A stretch of 36,657 nt of DNA from JAFMKE01 sp047621945. Lineage in GTDB: Bacteria > Bacteroidota > Bacteroidia > Chitinophagales > UBA8649. The translations under genes were made by a program, and so were the position numbers. The notes under the pieces were generated by a model. The model was not told where the DNA came from. It was given only the letters and a program-made list of their open reading frames with translations, and searched no databases. The stretch lies in assembly GCA_047621945.1 (NCBI GenBank), contig JBLHMK010000009.1, forward strand, positions 1-36,657, read 5' to 3'. Positions 9,098 to 17,157 of the stretch are shown here, piece by piece (within the stretch, counting starts at the first letter, position 1; each line of letters opens with the position of its first letter).

Positions 9098-9685
9098 TTA
9101 ATTTACAAATTCAATTAAATTTTCAACCATATTATATGGTGTTTTTGTTGCAGCTCCTTGAACCATCCAATCAGGTACACTTCCACCTGGATCAGTTTGA
9201 TATTCCAAAACTACCTTTACTCCTGCACTAGTTTCTGTTATATTCCAAGTACCGAAGTAAATTGGAATTCTAGTGGCATTATCTTTCACTTCGATATAGT
9301 TTGACTTATTAGTCATATCAATTCGAACTCCGTTCGCAATAGTCACTTTTTTAATACTAACTACTAAATCACGATCTGCGGCTGGCCAAGGGGCATTAAA
9401 AAGTCCGTAGTAAATTAATTCATCACTACCGGTTCTTTTAAGAATATCAATTTTCGCACAATCCGGCACATAATCTTCGTAGTTCTTTACTTCAAATACA
9501 GCTTCAACTACTTCGTCATAAGATGCACTAAATATAGCAATTACCTTAGACGCAGGCATGCTAAAATCATCTGAACTCTTTGTATATACTTGAATACCAC
9601 CTTTGTCTTTTTTGAGTACCCAAGACTGTGCTTGAATTCCCAATCCGTAACATAGACTTAATATTATTACAATTATTTTTTTCAT
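9098..9685 (-). CDS. exported START-domain (SRPBCC superfamily) protein
   Basis: A 195-residue protein with a signal peptide (MKKIIVIILSLCYGLGIQAQ) followed by a START-like helix-grip domain that in relatives binds lipids or other hydrophobic ligands. Typical elements are W22 with the GGIQVYTK strand at the start, the NYEDYVPDCAKIDIL segment around residues 67-82, and FNAPWPAADRDLV around 96-108, a hallmark of bacterial START proteins. The C-terminal helix (MVENLIEFVN) closes the domain. It is probably periplasmic. It lies 43 bp downstream of trxB and 4 bp upstream of the peroxidase gene, so it is likely co-transcribed. Ligand and role are unknown. Confidence 0.8.
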   Translation of the reverse strand: MKKIIVIILSLCYGLGIQAQSWVLKKDKGGIQVYTKSSDDFSMPASKVIAIFSASYDEVVEAVFEVKNYEDYVPDCAKIDILKRTGSDELIYYGLFNAPWPAADRDLVVSIKKVTIANGVRIDMTNKSNYIEVKDNATRIPIYFGTWNITETSAGVKVVLEYQTDPGGSVPDWMVQGAATKTPYNMVENLIEFVN

Positions 9686-9728
9686 AGGTTCTATATTCTA
9701 ACTTATTAAAAGCCAAGACTATGCCAAA

Positions 9729-10661
9729 CTAAATGATTTCTTTCTCAGCTAAAAAACGTTCAGCTTCTAGCGCAGCCATACATCCAGTTCCTGCAGCTGT
9801 AACTGCTTGTCTAAATACACTATCTTGTAAATCACCACAAGCATATACTCCTTCAACATTAGTTTTAGAAGAATCTGCTTTAGTTAAAACATATCCTACA
9901 TCATCGGTATCTAAATATTCCTTAAAAACATCAGAATTTGGTTTGTGACCAATAGCTACAAAAAATCCTTTTATAGGAATCTCCGTCTTTTCGCCAGTTA
10001 TATTATTGACCATTCTTACCCCTTCCACTTCTTCTTCACCTAAAATTTCATCTGTTTCTGAGTTCCAGTATACTTGAATGTTTTTTGTTTTCAGTACGCG
10101 ATCTTGCATGATCTTAGAAGCTCTCATTTCGTCTCTTCTAACCAACATGTGCACTTTTGTGCATAGTTTAGAAAGATATAGCGCTTCTTCCGCTGCTGTG
10201 TCGCCTGCCCCTACAATACCTACTTCTGTATTCTTGTAAAAGAAACCATCACAAACAGCACAGGCAGATACTCCTCTACCATTCAATCTTTTTTCAGAAT
10301 CAATACCCAACCATTTAGCCGAAGCTCCTGTTGCTAAAATTACGGTTTCCGCTTGAACTTGTTTCTCATCATCAATAGTTAATGTGAAAGGTTTCTTCGA
10401 AAAGTCAACCTTAGTGATCATTCCGTAACGGATATCTGTACCAAAGCGCTCTGCTTGAGCCTTGAAATCATTCATCATCTGTGGTCCCATTACTCCATCA
10501 GCGTAGCCTGGGTAATTTTCAACATCTGTTGTTTGCATTAACTGACCGCCTGGCTCCATGCCCATATACATAATAGGCTTCATATTTGCTCTAGCCGCAT
10601 AAATTGCTGCAGTGTATCCTGCGGGTCCTGATCCTACGATTATTACATTGTGTTTTTCCAT
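9729..10661 (-). CDS. trxB: thioredoxin-disulfide reductase
   Basis: A 310-residue low-molecular-weight thioredoxin reductase, a cytoplasmic flavoprotein that moves electrons from NADPH through FAD to thioredoxin. Seen: FAD-binding GSGPAGYTAA at residues 10-19, the redox pair C134-A-V-C137 (SACAVCDGFF), the NADPH-binding GAGDTAAEE near 152, and the C-terminal flavin motif YACGDLQD. Length and motifs match the bacterial enzyme throughout. It lies in a minus-strand run with the START protein, peroxidase and bshB1 genes downstream and the DUF4249/TonB receptor pair upstream (15-bp gap), so it could be read from the receptor promoter or from its own. Confidence 0.95.
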   Translation of the reverse strand: MEKHNVIIVGSGPAGYTAAIYAARANMKPIMYMGMEPGGQLMQTTDVENYPGYADGVMGPQMMNDFKAQAERFGTDIRYGMITKVDFSKKPFTLTIDDEKQVQAETVILATGASAKWLGIDSEKRLNGRGVSACAVCDGFFYKNTEVGIVGAGDTAAEEALYLSKLCTKVHMLVRRDEMRASKIMQDRVLKTKNIQVYWNSETDEILGEEEVEGVRMVNNITGEKTEIPIKGFFVAIGHKPNSDVFKEYLDTDDVGYVLTKADSSKTNVEGVYACGDLQDSVFRQAVTAAGTGCMAALEAERFLAEKEII

Positions 10662-10676
10662 TCTTCTAATTAAGTT

Positions 10677-11699
10677 TTATTGTATAAGGATTGTTGTATA
10701 GCTTGTATTATATCCTGCCCATGTCCCGAATCCATCCGTGATATTACTCTGAATCAAGGTAGCTGCAGAAAAGGGGGTATCTCCTCCATCGTTGAAGACT
10801 GAGAACCAAAAATTATAAGTGGCCTCATCAATATTCTGCCATTTCAAAGTTACTTTATCTCCCACTTCAAACAGACCTAAATCGCCTATTTCTATATCTT
10901 CTTCGGTTCCGTATCCTCTCAATAAAGGTAAAGTAATTGTTCCACTCCCAGCGTAGATACCGTTATCTGACAATCCGCCAGCAAAATAATCAGGAATATA
11001 AAAAGCAGTAGTATCACTTCTTCTAGTTGAAATCAATACGAATGCATCAAAATTATTAGGCACGGTAACATTGATCTTCACTTGAGCAAGATTAGCGTTG
11101 TCTGAATCAATGTCGTAAGTCAAGAAATTAATATCCTGCTTAACTGGAATAGTCGTAACTGCACTTAGCAATTCCCCATTCACATCAATATCTAAGGAAT
11201 AGCTTGAACCTCCTTGACCAATTATTGAGTTAGTCGTATCGATATAAAAATTAAGGCTATTCACATACTTCACAAAAGCAATATCGTCTTCTTCAGTAAC
11301 AAATGCTAATTGTTGGTCAAGCGTTAATCCGGCCAATTGACTAGCAAACTGCGCAAAGATTCTAGGGATTCTATTTGCGTCCAAAAATTGTTCTAATAGA
11401 TCTATAGGTAATTCAAATAAGTTCTGCTCAACCAGCTGAACAGGAGGTCCTCCATCTTCAGCTACTTGTATAATCGCTCCTCTGATTGCCAATGAATCTG
11501 AAAGGGTGGTTTGATTAAATGTCCCATACCCTGAAAACTGTCTAGAAAGCATAACCAAGGGACCGGAACTATCATAAATCCAAGCTTCAACCACGGGGTC
11601 ATCACTACCTGGAGGGATATCTAAAATGATTTCCTTTTCGCATGAAAATACAAGCGCAGAAACTAAAAGTGTTGATAGAACAAAAAGGATATTCTTCAT
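10677..11699 (-). CDS. DUF4249 family lipoprotein, partner of the TonB-dependent receptor
   Basis: A 340-residue lipoprotein: N-terminal signal with lipobox ending at C20 (LVFSC), then a beta-rich domain with EKEIILDIPPG and VVEAWI early on, as in DUF4249 proteins of Bacteroidota. These are generally encoded directly after a TonB-dependent receptor, as here (2-bp gap). By analogy with SusD-like lipoproteins it may sit on the outer membrane and help the receptor take up its substrate, but no substrate is established for the family and the sequence gives no clue. No catalytic motif is seen. The DUF4249 assignment comes from the start of the protein and the gene pairing. Confidence 0.8.
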   Translation of the reverse strand: MKNILFVLSTLLVSALVFSCEKEIILDIPPGSDDPVVEAWIYDSSGPLVMLSRQFSGYGTFNQTTLSDSLAIRGAIIQVAEDGGPPVQLVEQNLFELPIDLLEQFLDANRIPRIFAQFASQLAGLTLDQQLAFVTEEDDIAFVKYVNSLNFYIDTTNSIIGQGGSSYSLDIDVNGELLSAVTTIPVKQDINFLTYDIDSDNANLAQVKINVTVPNNFDAFVLISTRRSDTTAFYIPDYFAGGLSDNGIYAGSGTITLPLLRGYGTEEDIEIGDLGLFEVGDKVTLKWQNIDEATYNFWFSVFNDGGDTPFSAATLIQSNITDGFGTWAGYNTSYTTILIQ

Positions 11700-11701
11700 G
11701 A

Positions 11702-14047
11702 TTAATATTTAAAGTTCCATGTTATAGTTGGCAAAATAGGAAACAAAGAAACTTGCCTCGCTTGAATGGTAATGTCTCTATTATCACTAAAATTGATATC
11801 ATCAAAAATAAAATAAGGATTTTGTCTGCTATACAAGTTGTAAACGGAGAAGTTTAAATCTGAATAGAGTTTATCATCATCTTTCATTATAAATGAGGCT
11901 CCAACATCTAAACGATGATATGCTGGTAAACGTAAGCTATTTCTATCTCCATACTCATTCACAATCTCACCTGCAATTACATATCTATTGATAACCGGCG
12001 TAGTTGTTTGTCCTGAGCCATATACAAAGGTGGCATTCAAGTTCCAACGTTTATTAATATTATATTGGAACACAACAGACAAATCATGTCTTCTATCATA
12101 TTTATTAAAGAAGGTTTTTCCATTATCAATGTCAGGGAAACTTCTATTTGTCCATGCTAAGGTATACCCTACCCAACCTGTAATTTTGCCTTTTACTTTA
12201 GCCACATAAAACTCTGTACCATAAGCCTCACCTTCGCCAAAAACGAACTGATCTTCTATCTCTTCATTTGCAGATACCACGGGTTCATTTCCATATTCAA
12301 CTTGATTCCACATTTTCTTGTAGTAGCCTTCAATAGAGGTTTCATACATGTTGTCTTTAAAGTTTCTAAACACTCCCAAAGAAACTTGAGAGCCGATTTC
12401 AGGTTTAACAATATCCGTACTAGATACCCAAAGATCTGTTGGCAAGGTAGTGGTAGATTGAGAAACTGAATGAATGTACTGATAGTTCAAATTAGCTCCT
12501 ACTTTTACAGAAGTTTGATCATCAATTTTAAAGCGAGCGTTGATTCTTGGTTCCCCTCCAAAATAGGTAGCGTAGGATTGAAACACTCCTTTACTAACGG
12601 TATCGATAGGAATTGCTCCATCGAAGTAGACTCTATCATTAGGTCCAGTACTTGCATACATAGAACCTCTTAGGCCCACATTAATCTTCAACCAAGTAGT
12701 TACGTCAATCTCATCTTGAATAAATAGAGCAAACTCATGTCCGTACTTCACATCAATATCAGAAGTAAATTCAGTATCCTCTAGATTAGCCTCAAAAACA
12801 TAAGGCGTAAATTGATGGAAGATATATTCATATCCTGCTTTAAACTTATTGGTGATTTTAGGGAAGAATTCAATTGCCCCTTTCAAACCATAATCTCTAA
12901 TTCCAGAATTTAACTGAAAGCTGTTGTTTCCAAATCCCGCCTTAATTTTAGAAGTATAGTCATTAAATACAAAAGTGTTATTCATAAATACTTTTCCATT
13001 AAATTGATGGTTCCATCGAACACTTGTAGTTGCATTTCCATAAGGAAGTTCAAAGGATAAACCATCTCCTCCTGAGCTAAATGAAAATTTATCTCTACCA
13101 AAGTAGGCACTTACAAATAATCTATCTTTCTCTCCTAGTTTAAAATTCATCTTTGCATTGATGTCAAAGAACCATGGAATAGCAATTGGATTATCTTGTT
13201 TTTTCAAGATTGGATTTAACAAGAAACTTAGATAAGTAAATCGACCTGACACAATGAAAGCGGCCTTGTCTTTAATAATTGGACCTTGAGCGGTTAATCT
13301 TGATGATATAAAACCTATTCCACCTTCAAATTCATACTCTTTCATGTTTCCTTCACGCATGGTAATGTCCAATACGGATGAAATGCGTCCTCCATATTCG
13401 GCAGGAATTCCGCCTTTAATAAGCGTTGAACTTTTAATTGCATCTGCATTAAATACGGAGAAGAAACCTAACAAGTGTCCTGGGTTATAAACAGTGGCAT
13501 TATCTAGGAGCACTAAATTTTGAGCTGGACCACCACCTCTTACGTATAAACCAGAGTTTCCTTCCCCAGCACTGGCTACACCAGGCTTTAATTGAAGTGT
13601 ACGAAATATATCAGCTTCGCCTAATAAAGCAGGAAGCTCCTTAACCGTTTTCATATCCAATTCGATAACACTAGTTTGTGCATCGTCAACATTCTTATCT
13701 TCCTTACGACCAGTTACCGTTACTTCATCAGTAACAATTTCATTTTCTGAAAGCTCAATATTTAAAGTGGTGTCTTTGTCTAGTGTAATTACTCTTTCTA
13801 CGTCCTCGGTACCGATGTAAGAGAATACAACCGTGTATATTCCTGGATCAGTGGAAAGTGAATAAAATCCGTAGACATTTGTGGTTGTTCCTTTCAGTAA
13901 TTCCTTAATGTAAACATTTGCTGCAAAAAAGTCTTCCCCACTTTTAGAATCCTTCACATAACCACTAATCGTAAATTGTTTTTGCGCATTTAATTGACTC
14001 GTGAAAGACAAGCTAATAAGAAGAATCCAAATGAGATGTTTGCGCAT
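11702..14047 (-). CDS. TonB-dependent receptor with carboxypeptidase-like regulatory domain
   Basis: A 781-residue outer-membrane active transporter. ATG 14047 is chosen because it gives a proper signal peptide (MRKHLIWILLISLSFTSQLN); an ATG 26 codons upstream would put a non-secretory extension in front and lies beyond the likely -7 promoter box. In order: a carboxypeptidase-regulatory-like beta-sandwich (ISGYVKDSKSGEDFFAANVY, about residues 25-105), a TonB plug (about 110-230, with LYVRGGGPAQNLVLLDN), then a 22-strand-type barrel ending in ILPTITWNFKY. It is not a SusC protein: no SusD gene accompanies it. Its partner is the DUF4249 lipoprotein. Energy comes from TonB-ExbBD, not encoded here. 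Substrate unknown. Confidence 0.9.
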   Translation of the reverse strand: MRKHLIWILLISLSFTSQLNAQKQFTISGYVKDSKSGEDFFAANVYIKELLKGTTTNVYGFYSLSTDPGIYTVVFSYIGTEDVERVITLDKDTTLNIELSENEIVTDEVTVTGRKEDKNVDDAQTSVIELDMKTVKELPALLGEADIFRTLQLKPGVASAGEGNSGLYVRGGGPAQNLVLLDNATVYNPGHLLGFFSVFNADAIKSSTLIKGGIPAEYGGRISSVLDITMREGNMKEYEFEGGIGFISSRLTAQGPIIKDKAAFIVSGRFTYLSFLLNPILKKQDNPIAIPWFFDINAKMNFKLGEKDRLFVSAYFGRDKFSFSSGGDGLSFELPYGNATTSVRWNHQFNGKVFMNNTFVFNDYTSKIKAGFGNNSFQLNSGIRDYGLKGAIEFFPKITNKFKAGYEYIFHQFTPYVFEANLEDTEFTSDIDVKYGHEFALFIQDEIDVTTWLKINVGLRGSMYASTGPNDRVYFDGAIPIDTVSKGVFQSYATYFGGEPRINARFKIDDQTSVKVGANLNYQYIHSVSQSTTTLPTDLWVSSTDIVKPEIGSQVSLGVFRNFKDNMYETSIEGYYKKMWNQVEYGNEPVVSANEEIEDQFVFGEGEAYGTEFYVAKVKGKITGWVGYTLAWTNRSFPDIDNGKTFFNKYDRRHDLSVVFQYNINKRWNLNATFVYGSGQTTTPVINRYVIAGEIVNEYGDRNSLRLPAYHRLDVGASFIMKDDDKLYSDLNFSVYNLYSRQNPYFIFDDINFSDNRDITIQARQVSLFPILPTITWNFKY

Positions 14048-14061
14048 TGCAATAATTTGTT

Positions 14062-14069
14062 CAAAGATA
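14062..14069 (-). promoter_or_regulatory. probable -7 promoter box of the TonB receptor
   Basis: On the minus strand this reads TATCTTTG, a full match to the Bacteroidota TAnnTTTG -7 element. It lies 15 bp upstream of ATG 14047 and so predicts a very short leader, which also supports that ATG over the one at 14125. The -33 TTG element is not clear. Confidence 0.4.
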
Positions 14070-14203
14070 AAAAATAACTTCGTGCTTGTAACATATACAG
14101 CGCTCAAATTGTTCCTTTTTATCAAGATTAAATGATAAAAAAGTTTAACAGGAATTTAGGTCCGAATAACTCTCTTGCTTTGAGCAGATTGGTTTAATAA
14201 AAA

Positions 14204-14224
14204 TGGGCTCCCAACGGGAGCCCA
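14204..14224 (-). terminator. Rho-independent terminator of groES-groEL
   Basis: A perfect 9-bp GC-rich stem, TGGGCTCCC at 14204-14212 and GGGAGCCCA at 14216-14224, with a 3-nt loop. On the minus strand it is followed by TTTTTATT. It lies 37 bp after the groEL stop and closes the chaperonin operon before the TonB receptor gene. Confidence 0.85.
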
Positions 14225-14261
14225 AATTATACATTTTCATTTTCAATTATACCTTGAAATT

Positions 14262-15908
14262 TTACATCATACCTGGCATTCCACCGCCCATTCCACCTGG
14301 CATTCCACCTGGTGCCGCTGCACCAGCTTCTTCTGGCTTATCAACTATAACACATTCAGTAGTTAAAAGCATTCCTGCTACAGAAGATGCATTCTCTAAA
14401 GCAACTCTTGTCACTTTAGTTGGATCAATAACACCAATCTTTTTCAAGTAATCATACTTATCGTCTCTTGCGTTGTAACCAAAATCATTTTTACCAGCTC
14501 TTACTTTGTTTACTACAACACTACCTTCAACACCGCAGTTTCTTGCAATTTGACGTAATGGTTCTTGAATAGCTTTTTTAATAATCTCGATACCAAAATT
14601 TTGGTCGTCATTATCACCTTTCAATTTATCCAAATCGTCTATAGCACGGATATAAGCAACCCCACCACCTGGCACGATTCCTTCTTCAACAGCAGCTCTA
14701 GTAGCGTGTAAAGCATCATCTACTCTATCTTTCTTTTCCTTCATTTCCACTTCACTTGGAGCACCTACATATAGCACGGCAACACCTCCCGCTAGCTTAG
14801 CTAAACGTTCTTGCAGTTTTTCTTTATCGTAATCTGAAGTAGTTGTTTCAATTTGAGATTTGATTTGACCTACTCTTGCTTTAATACTTTCTGCTTTACC
14901 CGATCCGTTTACAATAATCGTATTGTCTTTATCAATCACTATTTTTTCACACGTTCCTAAATCAGTTAACTCAACCGCTTCTAAAGTTCTACCCGTCTCT
15001 TCTGCGATAACTACACCACCAGTTAAAATAGCCAAATCTTCTAGCATCGCTTTTCTTCTATCTCCAAATCCTGGAGCTTTTACAGCAGCTACTTTGATCG
15101 TTCCTCTTAACTTGTTAACTACTAAAGTTGTTAACGCTTCACCTTCTAGGTCTTCAGCGATGATAACTAAACCTCTTCCACTTTGAGCAACTTTCTCTAA
15201 AGTTGGCAACAAGTCTTTCATTGAAGAAATCTTCTTGTCGTAAATTAAGATAAATGGGTTCTCCATTTGAGTTTCCATTTTCTCCGTATCCGTTACGAAG
15301 TAAGGACTTAAATATCCTCTATCGAACTGCATACCTTCTACAGTCTCTACGTAGGTTTCAGTACCTTTTGCTTCTTCAACTGTGATAACTCCTTCGTTGC
15401 CTACTTTCTCCATTGCTTCTGCAATTAGACTTCCGATTTTTTCATCATTATTCGCTGAGATAGTTCCAACCTGTCTAATTTTTTCAATGTCGTTTCCTAC
15501 AACTTCACTTTGCTTTTGGATATTTTTAATAACCACTCCAACAGCCTTATCCATTCCTCTTTTCAAATCCATTGGATTAGAACCCGCTGCTAAATATTTT
15601 AGACCAGGAGCAATTATCGCTTGAGCTAAAACAGTTGCGGTAGTGGTTCCGTCACCAGCTAAATCATTGGTTTTAGAAGCCACTTCTTTTACCATTTGAG
15701 CCCCCATGTTTTCAATAGGATCTTCTAATTCAATCTCTTTAGCAACAGATACCCCATCTTTTGTAATTATTGGAGATCCAAATTTTCTATCAATTACTAC
15801 GTTACGCCCTTTTGGACCTAAAGTAACTTTTACGGCATCCGCTAATTGGTCAACACCACTTTTAAGTGCATTTCTAGCTTCTGTATCAAATTTTATAATT
15901 TTTGCCAT
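14262..15908 (-). CDS. groL: chaperonin GroEL (Hsp60)
   Basis: The 548-residue large subunit of the bacterial chaperonin, which forms a double seven-membered ring and folds proteins in the cytoplasm with GroES and ATP. The sequence is colinear with the family: VTLGPKGRNVVIDRKFG near residues 29-45, the ATP-binding GDGTTTATVLA near 86-96, the RGYLSPYF apical segment near 197, and the typical Gly-Met-rich tail (GGMPGGMGGGMPGMM). It is a single complete copy. It follows groES by 31 bp in one operon that ends at the hairpin at 14204-14224. Confidence 0.98.
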   Translation of the reverse strand: MAKIIKFDTEARNALKSGVDQLADAVKVTLGPKGRNVVIDRKFGSPIITKDGVSVAKEIELEDPIENMGAQMVKEVASKTNDLAGDGTTTATVLAQAIIAPGLKYLAAGSNPMDLKRGMDKAVGVVIKNIQKQSEVVGNDIEKIRQVGTISANNDEKIGSLIAEAMEKVGNEGVITVEEAKGTETYVETVEGMQFDRGYLSPYFVTDTEKMETQMENPFILIYDKKISSMKDLLPTLEKVAQSGRGLVIIAEDLEGEALTTLVVNKLRGTIKVAAVKAPGFGDRRKAMLEDLAILTGGVVIAEETGRTLEAVELTDLGTCEKIVIDKDNTIIVNGSGKAESIKARVGQIKSQIETTTSDYDKEKLQERLAKLAGGVAVLYVGAPSEVEMKEKKDRVDDALHATRAAVEEGIVPGGGVAYIRAIDDLDKLKGDNDDQNFGIEIIKKAIQEPLRQIARNCGVEGSVVVNKVRAGKNDFGYNARDDKYDYLKKIGVIDPTKVTRVALENASSVAGMLLTTECVIVDKPEEAGAAAPGGMPGGMGGGMPGMM

Positions 15909-15939
15909 TTCTTTTTAGTTTTTAATTTTATTAAATCAA

Positions 15940-16230
15940 TTATACGATAGCCATGATATCCGACTCACGCATGATTAGGTATTCAACACCATCGATATTT
16001 ACCTCAGTACCAGAATACTTTCCGTAAAGAACCATATCGCCATCTTTAACTTTCGGCTTCATCATTTTTTCATCTTCTTCGCTAACAGTAATTACTTTAC
16101 CTCTTTGTGGTTTTTCTTTCGCTGAATCAGGAATGATAATTCCACTTAGCGTTTTCTCTTCCGCTGGAGCAGGAAGAACTACAACTCTGTTGTTAGTACC
16201 TGCTATTGGTTTAATGTTAATCTTACTCAT
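15940..16230 (-). CDS. groS: co-chaperonin GroES (Hsp10)
   Basis: The 96-residue GroES lid of the chaperonin. Family features: the N-terminal IKPIAGTNNRVVVLP strand (the GTNNR replaces the more common LxDR), the mobile-loop region EEKTLSGIIIPDSAKEKP, which contacts GroEL, and the closing GTEVNIDGVEYLIMRESDIMAIV. It is the first gene of the groES-groEL operon. Upstream there is no CIRCE repeat (TTAGCACTC-N9-GAGTGCTAA) and no TAnnTTTG box; instead a sigma-54-like element lies 41-59 bp from the start codon. Confidence 0.97.
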   Translation of the reverse strand: MSKINIKPIAGTNNRVVVLPAPAEEKTLSGIIIPDSAKEKPQRGKVITVSEEDEKMMKPKVKDGDMVLYGKYSGTEVNIDGVEYLIMRESDIMAIV

Positions 16231-16270
16231 AAGTATATCAATTTTTGGTTTTTAATTCTATACTGCTCTC

Positions 16271-16289
16271 TTAGCACTTTCTATGCCAA
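16271..16289 (-). promoter_or_regulatory. candidate sigma-54 (-24/-12) promoter of groES-groEL
   Basis: The minus strand reads TTGGCATAGAAAGTGCTAA. Against the sigma-54 consensus YTGGCAYR-N4-TTGCW, the -24 GG (16287-16286) and -12 GC (16275-16274) have the required spacing and only the first T of the -12 box differs. A start about 12 bp further on would give a leader of roughly 30 nt before groES. No TAnnTTTG box competes in this gap. A loop-poor dyad (TATGCC-AA-GGCATA, 16282-16295) overlaps the -24 element and could be a repressor site. Confidence 0.45.
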
Positions 16290-16307
16290 GGCATAAACGA
16301 GAAAGTT

Positions 16308-16359
16308 TGTCAGTCAAGTTGGCACAAAGTGTCAGTGTTGGGGATAATGGAGGTGTCAG
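16308..16359 (-). promoter_or_regulatory. array of three TGTCAG boxes upstream of the groES promoter (possible activator sites)
   Basis: TGTCAG (CTGACA on the coding strand) occurs at 16308-16313, 16330-16335 and 16354-16359, that is at 22- and 24-bp steps, close to two helical turns each. All three have the same orientation and lie just upstream of the sigma-54-like promoter. The middle copy is within a near-palindrome TGGCAC-AAA-GTGTCA (16320-16334). This is the usual layout of upstream activating sequences for a sigma-54 activator. The binding protein is not identified by sequence; the activator encoded at 19412-20650 is a candidate. Confidence 0.4.
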
Positions 16360-16378
16360 ATGGACAGCTTATTATAGT

Positions 16379-16404
16379 CACGAGCTACAAGCTCGCGCCA
16401 GCGT
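16379..16404. repeat. REP-like intergenic palindrome
   Basis: CGAGCT-ACA-AGCTCG (16381-16395) forms a tight hairpin, and CACG at 16379-16382 can also pair with CGTG at 16401-16404 around a GC-rich stretch (CGCCAG). This GC-rich island in AT-rich intergenic DNA looks like a REP-type (RAYT-mobilised) palindrome of Bacteroidota. Only one copy is in the window and no Y1 transposase gene is present, so the class is an inference. It lies just after the stop of the small secreted protein gene and could also work as a weak transcript end. Confidence 0.35.
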
Positions 16405-16434
16405 GGAAATTTGACATGCTAAATGTTTAACAGC

Positions 16435-16980
16435 TTATGACCATCTAAAATATATTTTCACTCGTGCGCAGCTTTGAGCTCCGGCGCAATAATCGTCGTG
16501 AAATAAAATGATAGAATAAGTTGTCCCGTCTTTATTGAAAGAATACTCATCCATTGTAAAGCTGGAAAGCGTCTTTTCCCCAACATAATCATCTTTTAGG
16601 CTTTCTACAAACAAGTCAATTTTATTTTGAACTTCTATTTCAAGTGATTCTTCTCCATTGCTAAAAGCGCCGAAATCCATTTCAATATAGTTTCCATCAC
16701 ATTTATGGAATGCGTAATCCATATCATCTATTTCATTCGAAGCATAATAAACACAGTCCTTTGATAAATTTGCTCTTTTTGTTTTTTCCAAGCCCAATTC
16801 AATCATAGTATTTGCCCATTCCTTATCACTTAGTTTAGCCCATTCTAAGAATTGAGATATTGAAGGTGATGGAACAACTTTCTCATAGGAAGTTTCCAAA
16901 AACTCCATACCTTCTTGGGCGAAGCTCGTATTATTAAGAATTAACAAGGAGGTAAAAAGAAAAAGTTTAGAAATTCTCAT
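16435..16980 (-). CDS. small secreted protein of unknown function, four cysteines
   Basis: A 181-residue protein with a clear signal peptide (KLFLFTSLLILNNTSFAQ). The mature part has four cysteines (C76, C94, C165, C171), suggesting two disulfides in the periplasm. Segments such as SISQFLEWAKLSDKEWANTM (about 39-58) look helical; the second half is beta-like (YSFNKDGTTYSIILFHDDY). I recognise no family. The gene stands alone: a REP-like palindrome and the groES control region lie downstream and a decayed DUF1761 gene upstream. Expression and role are unknown, but the intact signal peptide and regular codon use suggest a real gene. Confidence 0.65.
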   Translation of the reverse strand: MRISKLFLFTSLLILNNTSFAQEGMEFLETSYEKVVPSPSISQFLEWAKLSDKEWANTMIELGLEKTKRANLSKDCVYYASNEIDDMDYAFHKCDGNYIEMDFGAFSNGEESLEIEVQNKIDLFVESLKDDYVGEKTLSSFTMDEYSFNKDGTTYSIILFHDDYCAGAQSCARVKIYFRWS

Positions 16981-17157
16981 AATTAATACGGTTTCAAATT
17001 GAATATATAATTGAAAATTAATGAAAATTAATGACTATCTCACTAAATACCCAAAAGCATATTGACTGGGCTTGCTTTGCATTAAAAATACTACCGTTTA
17101 TGAATTTAATGAATTTTTATAGGAGATTTCCTACCGAAGAAAGCTGTCAGCTGGATT

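Noticed and set aside
10677..14047. SusC/SusD polysaccharide utilisation locus
   Set aside because: The partner lipoprotein is of DUF4249 type, not SusD, and no glycoside hydrolase or sulfatase genes are present.
14048..14125. Longer TonB receptor start at 14125
   Set aside because: The extra 26 residues precede a perfect signal peptide and cover the TAnnTTTG box; ATG 14047 is the better start.
14923..15918. Several open frames on the plus strand opposite groL
   Set aside because: They mirror the highly conserved groL codons on the other strand, have no family resemblance and no promoter; they are shadows.
16231..16300. CIRCE element upstream of groES
   Set aside because: TTAGCACTT at 16271-16279 resembles the left CIRCE arm, but no GAGTGCTAA follows at 9 bp. 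It is better explained as the -12 part of the sigma-54-like promoter read on the other strand.
17012..17031. Two tandem copies of TGAAAATTAA
   Set aside because: Only two 10-bp copies in very AT-rich intergenic DNA; too little to call a repeat element.
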